Position numbers and translations under genes: made by a program. DNA of 53,516 bases from Phlegmacium glaucopus (Eukaryota; Basidiomycota; Agaricomycetes; Agaricales; Cortinariaceae): the NCBI GenBank assembly GCA_015039465.1, contig MU130497.1, forward strand, positions 232,300 to 285,815. The letters run 5' to 3'. Positions 11,501 through 21,787 of this stretch are shown here, one piece after another. The first letter of the stretch is position 1. Each line of letters begins with the position of its first letter. The notes under the pieces are model-generated. The model was not told the origin of the DNA. It worked only from the letters and a program-made list of their open reading frames with translations, and did no database searches.

Positions 11501-13316
11501 AGCGGACGCTTGGGAGTCAGTTCTTCATCGTTGCAATCTACTTGTCAAATATCCTAGTATTCCTCATGCCTTGCGAAAAGGCTTTGATGCCGGAATTCGG
11601 CCTATTTATTCTACCTTCGCACCTGATAATAGTCATACTCTACACCAGCACCCCGAAGCTTATCAGGAGGTTATTTCTAATGAATTCAATCGAGGTCGCT
11701 ACATTGGCCCATGCACGCAACACGAGGTTGAACAACTCATCGGACCTTTTCAGTCATCGCCTCTCTCTTGGGTCCCTAAACCCGGGAAACCGGGCAAATT
11801 TCGTGCCGTGCATAATTTCTCCTATCCCCATAATCCAACCGCAGATATATTTTCTATTAACTACACTATCGATCCTGACATGTATCCATGTACATGGGGC
11901 ACCTTTGCCACGATATGTTATACTATATACAACCTTCCTCCCGGGTCTCAGGCATCGATTCGCGATGTTGCTGAAGCGTACCGTACTATTCCCATCATCC
12001 CAAGTCAATGGCCAGGCTTAGTTGTCAAGCTACGAGAATTCAATGCTTTTGCTATCAACACTTGCAATGACTTCGGTCTTGCCTCAGCTGGGGGGATCTA
12101 TGGTCATCTGGGAGACGCGACCATTGATATTTTTCGTAAACAGGGCATTGGCCCAATTTCGAAATGGGTCGACGATCACATCTTTTTTCGCATCTTACGT
12201 AAGTATCTTGAATCTTACAATGCGAAACGCAAGCATTGGCACACCATTATTACAAAGAACGGTGGAAAAACTCAGTCGGGCAGTCGCTACTGGTATAAAG
12301 GAGAAACTCTGCCCAACGATCTCCCAGCAGAGTTTGATGAAGATGCAGCTTGTCCTTTTGTGGATTTCTCAAGCCTTCCGAACCGATCCCACGATGACTC
12401 CTGTTTCACTTATTGTGACGCAGACATTGATGCCATCTCGGAACAACTCGGCATTCCTTGGGAACCTTCCAAGGCTATTCCATTCTCGTCGGTCGTACCT
12501 TATTTGGGTTTTGAATGGGATTTATCTGAACGCACAGTCGCAATTGCAGAAAACAAGAAGTTTAAATACAAGACAGCAATCGGAGATTGGCTATCTCGTT
12601 CCACTCATACGTTGGAGGAAACTCAAAAACTGTATGGAAAACTCTTACACGCCAGTTTGGTACTGCCAGCAGGCTGTGCTTACCTCACAGGGCTAGAGAC
12701 GCTCATGGGTTCTTTCGGTTCCAACCCTTTCATTCCCCATCATGCCCCCCGCCACACCATCGCAGACCTCACCTGGTGGCTCCATGCCCTCGACTCGCCA
12801 AGAGTCATTCGTCCCATCCCAGGACCATCTCCAGTCACAGATAAGCACGCCTTCTCAGACGCCAGTTCAGGCGTTGGTATCGGCATTATTATCGGCAACA
12901 AATGGAGAGCTTGGCATCTCGTCCCAGGTTGGAAGACAGACGGTAGGGACATCGGATGGGCAGAGGCTATTGGTTTCAAACTTCTTGCGCGTGCTCTCTG
13001 CACAGCAAGCCAACCTGGTGAGTATTTCCGGGTCTTCGGAGACAACAGAGGTGTTGTTGAGGGATGGTGGAAAGGAAGAAGCAGAAACTGGGAAACCAAC
13101 CAAGTATTCCGCCGCATCCACGACCTCTCAAATACTCACCAATGCTTTTTTATCACACGCTACGTTACCAGCAAAGAGAACCCAGCAGATGCCCCTTCAA
13201 GAGGATTATACCCGCCAGTTGCTTATCTCCTCCCAGCAATCCGCATTCCAGATGCTATCAAGCAATTCGTCGTCGATTTCGACTGTGAACTACACACCCG
13301 CGACGGTCTCTCTTAG
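11058..13316 (+). CDS. DIRS element reverse transcriptase / RNase H
   Basis: A 752-residue open frame whose conserved part begins near residue 130. RT signatures in order: SSPLSWVPKPGKPGKFRAVH, motif A SIRDVAEAYRTIP, FGLASAGGIYG, and the catalytic box WVDD in place of YxDD, a variant I recall from DIRS-like RTs. RNase H follows with its acidic residues in FSDASSG, WAEA, FGDNRG and NPADAPSR. It copies the element RNA. The first about 115 residues overlap the gag exon in another frame, so the true start may be downstream (for example Met near 11400), or translation may use recoding. The frame ends 575 nt into the recombinase frame. Confidence 0.9.
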   Translation: MDVHITPRIRGPLQGGHHTALGIAFPPHHIIGILHPSFPHPRTQPFHQAQPRRANQSAPYVWPQRFTTPESVDLRPYGTEPRPDAERVKKEGSSLLPAPSYAATGTTITGVLPILMNSDMSAPDAETKITELRSVLELRKNQALTPYKADAWESVLHRCNLLVKYPSIPHALRKGFDAGIRPIYSTFAPDNSHTLHQHPEAYQEVISNEFNRGRYIGPCTQHEVEQLIGPFQSSPLSWVPKPGKPGKFRAVHNFSYPHNPTADIFSINYTIDPDMYPCTWGTFATICYTIYNLPPGSQASIRDVAEAYRTIPIIPSQWPGLVVKLREFNAFAINTCNDFGLASAGGIYGHLGDATIDIFRKQGIGPISKWVDDHIFFRILRKYLESYNAKRKHWHTIITKNGGKTQSGSRYWYKGETLPNDLPAEFDEDAACPFVDFSSLPNRSHDDSCFTYCDADIDAISEQLGIPWEPSKAIPFSSVVPYLGFEWDLSERTVAIAENKKFKYKTAIGDWLSRSTHTLEETQKLYGKLLHASLVLPAGCAYLTGLETLMGSFGSNPFIPHHAPRHTIADLTWWLHALDSPRVIRPIPGPSPVTDKHAFSDASSGVGIGIIIGNKWRAWHLVPGWKTDGRDIGWAEAIGFKLLARALCTASQPGEYFRVFGDNRGVVEGWWKGRSRNWETNQVFRRIHDLSNTHQCFFITRYVTSKENPADAPSRGLYPPVAYLLPAIRIPDAIKQFVVDFDCELHTRDGLS

Positions 13317-14592
13317 CTCCGATGCAGCAACACCCAGGTACTTCTCGGACCCGTCTTTCATCACCAATCGGATCCAACATGACATACCAAGTCAAAATCA
13401 AGTCACCCCCGATGTTCTACCTAGCAGAGTGCGCGCGTCAAGACCTTCGGCATATAATCTTCACCTATCACCCCAGCCTTCTCCGTTACGACCTCATTGC
13501 CTGGCGCGAGATCGGCTACGCCTCTGGAAACCGGTAGCTTCTGTCTGTAGTCGTCATTCCTCTGCCCCTGAGGAAGAAGTCAATCATATTTTCAACGTTA
13601 TGTCGAACGCATGGGCGGACTCCACGCGGGAGTCTTACAGTGCCGGAATCTTAGTCTACCATGTATATTGCGACAAGAAGGCCATACCAGAGGAATTACG
13701 TGCACCCACCAGCCAACCAGTTATCTCTAGCTTCATCGCCAGCTTAGCGGGTTCGTACTCTGGCTCTACTATCTCCAATTACGTCCATGGGATACGAGCC
13801 TGGCACATTCTCCACGGGTTAGAATGGAGGCTCAATCCTCTTGAAATGGACGCTTTGCTAAAAGGGGCAGACCGGCTGGCCCCCCCATCGTCCAAAAGAA
13901 AGAAAAGGCAACCTTACACACCCGATTTCATCACCAAGCTTCGTCAACGGCTTAAACTGGAAGACCCCTTCGACGCAGCGGTCTTTGCTTGCCTCACGAC
14001 CTGCTTTTACGCAGCAGCCCGTGTAGGTGAATTCGTAATCCCTCGTCTAGATGCCTTTTCAGCCACTCATCATGTCACGATAGCCAATCTGCGTACCGAA
14101 CGAGATTCCAATGGCCTCGAGGTGACCATTCTGCACCTTCCTCACACCAAGGCTGCCCCGCTTGAGGGTGAAGACGTGTGTTGGAGCCGGCACCATGGGC
14201 CTACCGATCCTTACGATGCCCTCAACAACCACCGGCAGATCAACAATCCACCAGAGGGAGCACACCTCTTTGCCTACCGGTACAAAGACCAGCTGCGCCC
14301 GCTTACAAAGCCAGCTTTCATCAAGCGTCTAACATCTGCCGCTCGTCAGGCGGGTTTGGAGCCTCTCCAGGGTCATGGCATCCGGATAGGCGCAACTTTG
14401 TTCTACCTACTGCAGGGCATGCCTATTGAGGTGATGAAGGTCATGGGTAGATGGAGCAGCGACGCTTTTCTACGATACCTTAGAAAGCACGCTCAAATCC
14501 TCACTCCATTCATTCAAGCCGATCCGGATGCCCATGAAGCCTTCTCTCAATTTATCATTCCATCTCAGTCCTTCCTGCAGGGACGGCGATGA
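12742..14592 (+). CDS. DIRS element tyrosine recombinase
   Basis: An open frame of 616 residues; the first about 190 overlap the RT/RNase H frame and may not be translated. The recombinase proper (from about 13560) has a SAM-like N-terminal helical domain (STRESYSAGILVYHVYC) and a catalytic domain with all expected residues: Arg in AAARVGEF, His and Arg in HGIRIG, Trp in GRWSSD, and the nucleophile Tyr in FLRYLRKH. It would integrate the circular DNA intermediate without a target duplication, which fits the lack of a clear one here. It ends at the TGA at 14590-14592. Confidence 0.88.
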   Translation: MPPATPSQTSPGGSMPSTRQESFVPSQDHLQSQISTPSQTPVQALVSALLSATNGELGISSQVGRQTVGTSDGQRLLVSNFLRVLSAQQANLVSISGSSETTEVLLRDGGKEEAETGKPTKYSAASTTSQILTNAFLSHATLPAKRTQQMPLQEDYTRQLLISSQQSAFQMLSSNSSSISTVNYTPATVSLSSDAATPRYFSDPSFITNRIQHDIPSQNQVTPDVLPSRVRASRPSAYNLHLSPQPSPLRPHCLARDRLRLWKPVASVCSRHSSAPEEEVNHIFNVMSNAWADSTRESYSAGILVYHVYCDKKAIPEELRAPTSQPVISSFIASLAGSYSGSTISNYVHGIRAWHILHGLEWRLNPLEMDALLKGADRLAPPSSKRKKRQPYTPDFITKLRQRLKLEDPFDAAVFACLTTCFYAAARVGEFVIPRLDAFSATHHVTIANLRTERDSNGLEVTILHLPHTKAAPLEGEDVCWSRHHGPTDPYDALNNHRQINNPPEGAHLFAYRYKDQLRPLTKPAFIKRLTSAARQAGLEPLQGHGIRIGATLFYLLQGMPIEVMKVMGRWSSDAFLRYLRKHAQILTPFIQADPDAHEAFSQFIIPSQSFLQGRR

Positions 14593-14910
14593 TGTACCAG
14601 GGTGTTTATACCTAAAAACAGGCTCGGTAAGCATAGCAGTCTTCCGCCTAATAGCTGGGTAACGAGACTCACTCGTCGCGTCGCCAGACTCCTACAGCAC
14701 GGGTTTCGCAGCTCGTCTCTCCCAGTCTAATTCGGTTGCTGCTCGGGTCGGGAAGCGCTTCGCGCTTTCACCCAACTAGCTTACCGCACTCACATTCCTA
14801 TAATCATTCGTATATCAGTAGCTCATCAAATATATTTCCGCCCCAGTATATCAACTACAGTTGATCTGGGGTCCGCATCATAGACAAACAAGTGAATACG
14901 CAAAGACCGG
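14593..14910 (+). other. 3' noncoding end of the DIRS element
   Basis: No ORF. It contains a small palindrome (AAGCGCTTCGCGCTTT, about 14753-14769) and ends at the junction with the CHAT fragment. In DIRS elements this region holds the terminal repeat and the complementary region used for circularisation. I could not match it convincingly to the left end. Confidence 0.5.
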
Positions 14911-17900
14911 GTTTGGCATTTGCTGCTTCATGATCTCCAGCAGCTCCAAGCGGCCATCGTGTACACAGAGGCCGCTCTCAAGAGGCTGCTCGACATCTTG
15001 TACTCCATGGCACGCAAAATGTACCCAACTACTAGACATCATCTCCTCCTTCACCTTCTCTTTAGTGGCGTTGGAGTCCTCCAACAACAACGCTTCAACG
15101 GCGGTTTCTTCCATCAACGATTTGAGGGCATGTGTCTCTGTTCGCGCCGATGGTATTGAAGAAAGTCCTGGAGTGTTTGGTTGACTGATAAGGACGACTC
15201 GGGTACATAAGGAAGAGGCGGATGACGCAATAAATTTATCGTTAACGGAGCGGACAGTTGGTGTATATGACGAAACAATGAAATCGGATGCACATGATCC
15301 TCGTTGGTATTCGGAGCCATACACACCGGCTGCGTGGAGTGGAAGGAATACAAGTGGGCCGGTTGGACACCACCATATACGGTGGCGATCAGAAAGATTT
15401 GGAGGGGACTTGGACTGAAGAAAAATTAGCACAAATAAATTGAAAATAGGCAATAACTTACAGAGTATCCTAACGCTTCGAGAATTGGTTGGACAACTTT
15501 GCACCAAAGCTCATTAAGAACATGCGGGATGGATGACGATGTAGGGGAGACACGCAGAGGCAAGCGATGATGATCCTCCTCCGGCTCTTTGAGTCGTTCA
15601 CTATCATAATCCTTCATCTCCCTTTTTTTGAGGAGGTCGCAATCAGAGTCCTCCACCTCCCGATTTTTAAGTAGGGTTAACTTGAATGGTCTTCTGCAAT
15701 CGCTCTGCCTCCTTTAGACTGAAGTTCTCTAAAGGAATATGCAGAGGCTCCTCCATCCCGGCCATAAGAGCCAAGGCATCGCATCGGGCCCTGGCAATGC
15801 TAAAGATGACAATTGGACCGTCAGGAGGTAATGAGGAGAGAAGGTGGCCAGCTTTACGAGGTTGAAGAAAGTCGTGGAAATCAGGAAGATCCCGAATCTC
15901 TTTGAGAAGTTGCTTATACTCCGTTGCGTGGACGGTATGATTTCGAGTGTCATCCTGAAGGCGAATATCTTCTGTAAGTGTATCTGTAGTAAACCCGACT
16001 TCTGGACGAGTTCCGTAGGACTCTAAAGCGCGTGCAACCTCTATAAATCGATTGGCCAAGGACGGACTCTTCACACGCAGTTCGTCAATTGGTGTACGAA
16101 GTTGGTTGAGTTGATTCCACACCAAACAGCGGCCTTCCTCAAGCCATTCAAGTGCGAGATCAACTCTATTGCATTGGAGAGCAGTAGCTACAGCAAAAAG
16201 CGCAAACTTTGAATGCTCTTGAAGGTTGGCATGGCGGCTATGAATTGTTTGCTCCATTCCAGCGACTTCTGAGAGCAGACCGATGACAAGAGAAAAGTCG
16301 ATCAAGCAGTTGGAAGCATCGTGTTATGAGGATATCTGGGCCGCATGCTTGGCACAGTACAGACGTATAGATGGTGCGCCATTTGCCTCAGCAGCCCGAC
16401 GATATGAAGCATGGCTATTCTTTACATCAGGAAAATGATGGGTGTTTCGGAAGCGAAGCAGGTAAGAGTCTCCAAGGTTTTTGAGGTAAGCGGGAATGTC
16501 AGCATGGCCTGAAGGGACGGATTGCGCAGCCTTTTGTTGGTAGGATATCGCACAGTCAATATCCTCAAGCTTGCCAGTGACCTCGAAGCTAGTTCTGTAT
16601 GAATTTCCAATGTTATTGAGCCTGCCTGGAAGGCTAGCGTGGCTGGAGGGCGTGGATTCAATTGCGCTGAGGTGGTTGGATATGGCACGTTCGATATCAT
16701 GAAGCTCTCTGGTGAGTTCAAAGCGTGATCGGTACGACTTTCCAAGGCTCTCGAACCGACCTGGAAGGTCAGCATGACCAGAAGGAGTGAGCTTGAGGGC
16801 ACTCTGGAGGTGGGACAAGGCACGGTCAATATCCCGGACATCTCCGGTGTGCTTAAAGCGATCTAAGTATGAGTTCCCAAGGCTGCTGAAAAACGTTGGA
16901 ACGTTAGCATGGCCTGAAGGTGTTGCTTCAAAAGCCTTCTGATGGTAGGCTATCCCTCGGTCCACATCCCTGGAGGCTGCCTGTGCGTTCAGAGCGAGTT
17001 CTATATGAAATTCCAAGGTTGTTGAACCAACCTGCAAGGTTAGCATGGCCGGAAGGAGTCAATTTGACAGCGGTTTGGTGATGGGATATAGCGTGATCAA
17101 TATCCTGGAGGTCACCAGTGCGCTGAAAGCGACTTTCATATGAGCATGCGAGGTTGGAGAACATTATTGGAAGTTTGGCATGGTCAGGAGGAGCGGACTT
17201 AGTAGCGCTCTGGTGGTGGGATATGGCATGATCAAGATCCTGGAGGTCACCTGTGCAACCAAAGCGACGCAAATGCGCAGTTCCAAGATTAGTCAATAGA
17301 CCTGAAAGATCAGGATGGCCTGAAGGAGTGGAATCAACAGCGCTTTGCTCGTGGGATATTGCCTGGTCAATATCCTGGAGGTCACCGGTACGTTTAAAAC
17401 GGCGTGCAAATGAAATTCCAAGATTGTTTAAATAACTTGGAAGGCCAGCATGGCCGAAAGGAGTGGATTGGACAGCAATCTGTTGGTAGGACACCGCACA
17501 GTCAATATCCTGTAGGTCTCCGGTTTGTTGAAAGCGACCTGAGTACGAAGTTCCAAGATTGTTGAGCAAATGAGGAAGGTTAGCATGGTTTGGAGGAGAG
17601 GATTCGACAGCTTTACGATGGTTGGATATGGCATGATCAATATCTTCGAGGTTGCCAGTGTGTTCAAAGCGACATAAGTAAGAAGTTCCAAGGTCGCTGA
17701 CGCAAGCTGGAATGCTTTCATGGTCAGAAGGAGTGGATTCCACTGCTCTTTGGAGGTGAGATATAGCATGATCAATATCCTGGAGGTTGCCAGTGTGTTC
17801 AAAACGCATCATGTAACTCCTTCCAAGGTCACTGATGTGAACGGGATAATTAGCATGGTCGGGAGGATTGGAATTGACAGCATTCTGGAACAGGGATATG

Positions 17901-19638
17901 GAACGGTCAATGTCTTTCATTGCATTTGAAGCGCGTCACATACAAAATTTCCAAGGTTGTTGAACTGACTTGGAAGAACACGACCGACAGTAGTGTAGTC
18001 AACCGCCCTCTGGAAGTGGGATATGGCGTGATCCAAATCCTCGAGGTTGCCAGAGGAATTAAAACGACGTGAGTATGCATCTCCAAGGTCGTTCAACCGA
18101 TTTGGAAGGTCATCATGACGGGAAGGAGTAGATTTGACCGTCATCTGGAAATGGGATATGGCACAATCGATATCCTGGAGGTTGCCAGTGTGTTCAAAGT
18201 GTTTTGCGTACGAATTCCCGAGGTCGCTGAACCAACCTGGAAGGTCAGCATTGTCGGAAGGAGAGGATTCGACGGCTCTCTGTTGGTGGGATATGGCATG
18301 GGAAATATCCTCAAGGTCGCCCGTCACATCAAAGCGATATCGGTACGAAATCCCAAGGCAGTTGAACATTTCTGGAAGGTCGGCATGGCCTGAAGGAGTC
18401 AACTTGATGGCACTCTGATGTTGGGAAATGGCATGATTGATATCCTGGGGCTCGCGACTGTGCTTAAAGCGATATATGTACGAATTTCCAAGGTTGCTGA
18501 AGCAAACTGGAAGGTTAGCATTCCCAGGAGTCAATTCTCTGGAATTGCGATATGGCAAGGTCGATATCATGGAGGGCGCCAGTGTGTTCGAAGCGCCTTA
18601 CATACAAACTTCCGAGGTCGTTAATCCAACCTGGGAGTTCAGCGTGGTCGGACGGCGTCAGTTTGACAGCACTCTGAAAATGGGATATGGCATGGTCAAT
18701 GTCCTGGTGGTTGCGGGTGCGCTCAAATCGACATATGTAAGACTTTCCAAGGCAGTTGAACCGATCTGGAAGGCCAGCATCGCCGCATGGAGTTGAGTTG
18801 ACAGCACTATGGTTGTGCGATATAGCAAGATCAATATCCTGGACGTTGCCGGTGAGTTCAAAGCGAAGTAAGTATAAATTTCCGAGCTTGTAGAAAATGA
18901 AGGGAAGGACATCAAGCTCTCCGTCAGGAGGAACGGACGACGTCGCACTTTCGTAATGGGAAATCACTTGAGTGATGTCGGCGATGCTTTGTGTCTGTGC
19001 GAAGCGGCGCTCGAATGCCTGGGCGCCACTAATGGCTCAGCAAAATTCAAAGATGGTGCCACTTGCTTGCAGGGAGGCTACTCTTGTAGCCGGCATACAA
19101 CCTAACCCAAAGGGCGAAATTGAAGTTAAGAAATGGGTCATTAAATACAGTAGACATCACGTACCAACTGTAGAAGTCATCTTGACTGTGATGGGATCTT
19201 CGTCTTTCAAACATGTAAACACATGTTCTACTGGAGTGCCTAGGTACACGAATCGACGATCATTTTTAAGTGTTTGTTGGGAGAGATGGCCATTTTGCTG
19301 GCATACCTTCACCTGCGCACACCATGGCATAAATGTCGTCGGCACTGAATGCAAGGAAAGCTTCATCACCCCCATCCTTCGAGTGAACGATCAATGACAC
19401 ATCAGTGACATCAGCGGCATCGTGATAACTGGATTTTGTTGCGTTGCCCGTTCTTTTATCAGTTTAGTTTAAAAACCTTTTTCGGAAAGCGACTCACAGG
19501 ACGATATTCTCAGCGGCTTTCCATTTCGTAGTCGAAATCTTAGTGAGGCGCAGGCTCTGCAAGTCATCGCTCCTTATGATGGCCAGGGTCAGCCCATCAT
19601 TCAAGTGATGAGGCGACGAACTTTCAAGGAAAACATCT
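14911..19638 (-). pseudogene. C2-TPR-CHAT protein gene, decayed (N-terminal and central part)
   Basis: Read on the minus strand from about 19638: a C2-like N-terminal module in short exons (GLTLAIIRSDDLQS, VSLIVHSKDGGDEAFLAFSA) with introns of GTGAGT and GTATGC type. About 19 tandem TPR units of about 45 residues follow (pattern RFEHTGNLQDIDHAI...NNLGTSY). A linker leads to the CHAT domain with its catalytic His (SWVHFACHGVQ), which stops at MPN where the retroelement begins. Lesions: TGA in frame near 19040 (after GTIFEF), frameshifts near 18537, 17930, 16970 (an extra G) and 15685 (an extra C), and TAA in frame at 16324-16326. The CHAT intron with a GTAAGT donor is still intact. Related proteins are expanded in mushroom genomes and pair a protease with a TPR sensor; this copy is dead. 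Confidence 0.85.
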
Positions 19639-19639
19639 A

Positions 19640-20228
19640 AGTCGCAGGGTATGAGGGCCGCCGGAACGCCGCAGAACGAAACGAAGTCTTACCCTTCAAC
19701 AAACGTTTTCGGAATTAGCAGAGCGCGTTTGGAATTGTAATAAGAGGATCGAAGCCGAAATTTGCGAGATTTTGTCCTATTATATGGAGCCAGTCGACAC
19801 CGCCCCGCCACATGTTGGCCATGCACTTTCTGTTTGTAGACTTGTACGTAATAAACCGGATTATAAACGCATGCATTCCAAAACACAACTTGAATGAATT
19901 GAAACCATTCAATACTGACACGCAACTTGAAGCTTGAAGAGCGTCCAAATACCTCTCAATGTCGGAACCGAATTGCACGACAGAAGACAAGTGATAATGA
20001 CAGGTGAGCATCACCGTTTGCCCCAGAATGGATCCCTGTCCTCGAGGAGCGCACAGTACAATGTCAGGCAAGTAAAAGATAACCCATCAAATAGGTCCTG
20101 AGGCAATTCAATCGTCGTTGAACGTTCTATGAAATTTTGACAAGGGTGGTGTGACGAAAGCGTAACAGCAGTGACAAACACATGACCTGTGACGAGAATC
20201 AAATCGTTACAGTTTATAATTTGAAAAA
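19640..20228. other. No recognised gene
   Basis: The minus strand has open stretches (19689-20241) in more than one frame without a domain or a convincing splice chain. They may be further 5' remains of the TPR-CHAT pseudogene or its upstream region. Confidence 0.5.
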
Positions 20229-21592
20229 TCACGGAACTCACTCAGTTGCTTGTGTGGTGTGGCTGCACTTGTCTGGCCAGTTCAGCTTGCCTGCTTCATT
20301 GAATTTGTATATAGATCCCTCTCTACTACTCACTCCGGGCTCCTTATAGACACCTTTGGGACCTCGAAGACACCAAGGGATAGAGATAGATTCTAGATGA
20401 TTTACAAGGATAGACCATGGATTCATGGACGATAGTGAGTGCTTTGAATCTCTCCTTGTTTTTCTTTAACGACTTTGAAAAATGCAGTCTAGATTTTTTT
20501 AAAATGTCTCAATGTACAAGCATCCTCATCCTCATCGTCTTCTCTTTCCCACTTGTCAATGAAATGCACCCAATCATCCCCCTCCTCCTCCTGCAGAGCG
20601 TTGCCGCCATAAACCCGTCGCATTGAATGTTCGGGTCATTTATAGCGTGGTCTTCACACCTCAAGAAAGATTTTTCTTCCCCTTTCTCGTCTTTCTCGAC
20701 TTTGTTTTCGCTTACAAAGTATGTATGCATGCCTCTGCTCACGAAATAAAACTGAGAGAATTTATTGTAGTTGTTCGGTTTCTGTTAATGGTCCTCCTGC
20801 ATCGTACCTTCCAGCGCTCCCATGTCTCGTCGTCCGACTCCTCCTGTGCCTACACCCAGCGCCTCGACATCGGGTGCCGCGCAAACCAACCTTCTGCAAT
20901 GATTCGGGTGTCTTGTTCATGGTTCTTGGTTTCTCAGGCGTCAGGGTTTTTTTGGTTCACCGCCCGGGAACGTACCTTTGCAGGGAGATGGAGTTTTATA
21001 AAGTATGCACATGCATGGATGCCTCTTCACCTATAAAAACAAACTAACCAACAATTATTGTAGCTGTTTAATCCATCGATGGCCCTGGATTCCTTGCCCC
21101 CGTTGGCGACCCCACCCCCTCTCGCCCGTGTTCTCCCGCACTCCCCCTTGGCTCTCTGTCGACGACAGCCCCCTTCGTTCGACGAGATAGCCATTATTTT
21201 AGCTTCGGCACCTCTCCTGGCTCTCTACCAACAACAACGGCCCGAGGGTGTCATCATTTTTGGCACCTCCTTTCCCTCTGTTGAAAATGGCCCTCGTTTG
21301 ACGAGGTGCTCATTCTTTTGGCATCGACATCGGCTCTAGCGCCCCTTCCCCTCCGCTCTCTGTTGACCATGCTCCCCTTTGTTCAATGAAGTCAGAGGGG
21401 GTTGTTCTTTTGACTTCGATATTGATGCTTGGCACCCCTCGTTTCTTCTCCCCCCCCGTTCAACATAGCTGGGCTCAACAGCTGTCACCTTGAATACTTA
21501 CATTTGTATTATTGCCCTGTGTCATGTGTGTTGTATGTATTGTCTCCCTCCTAACACTAATTAAATATATTTTCTTAGTCCTTGAGTCTCAT
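20229..21592 (+). repeat. Dispersed repeat, copy B (gene-derived, 1.36 kb)
   Basis: Second copy of the repeat at 7786-9021, in the same orientation and about 11.2 kb away. It keeps an ATG (20418) followed by a good intron 20435-20487 (GTGAGT...TGCAG), and the paired intron-like pieces 20719-20770 and 21003-21063 (GTATG...TATTGTAG). A short frame at about 20820 (MSRRPTPPVPTPSASTSG...) closes after 27 codons. Its end lies 195 bp before the P450 start, so it may carry or replace that gene's promoter. Confidence 0.75.
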
Positions 21593-21787
21593 CTCGCACG
21601 AATGTAAGGGATATTAGTTAAATAGAAGTTCAATTATTAATTGTACTCAGCTGTATCATTTTGTCTAGGCTCAAAAATGGCCATAGGCCGTAAGCCTCAG
21701 CATCGCCGACGATACGGGAGTATTAAGACAGCCCTAAACAATGCGTGTGGAAGTTGTGCGGTCCTAGTCGTAACCCTTACTTCTGAT

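Larger units (their letters stand above)
9457..14910 (+). mobile_element. DIRS-type tyrosine-recombinase retrotransposon
   Basis: About 5.45 kb inserted in the CHAT domain of the minus-strand TPR-CHAT gene, with GTT at both junctions (9454-9456 and 14911-14913). Gene order is gag-like with zinc knuckle, reverse transcriptase plus RNase H, then tyrosine recombinase, as in the DIRS order; no LTR, integrase or protease is seen. The outer ends share a weak inverted motif (GTCTTAGCGAA and, reversed, GTCTTTGCGTA). Split direct repeats (Ngaro) or an internal complementary region were not found by eye. All ORFs are open, so the insertion is probably young. Confidence 0.85.

Noticed and set aside
7786..21592. 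Repeat copies A and B as the two LTRs of one large retrotransposon
   Set aside because: They lack TG...CA ends and a flanking duplication, contain intron-like blocks, and the DNA between them is a minus-strand host-type gene plus a complete DIRS-type element.
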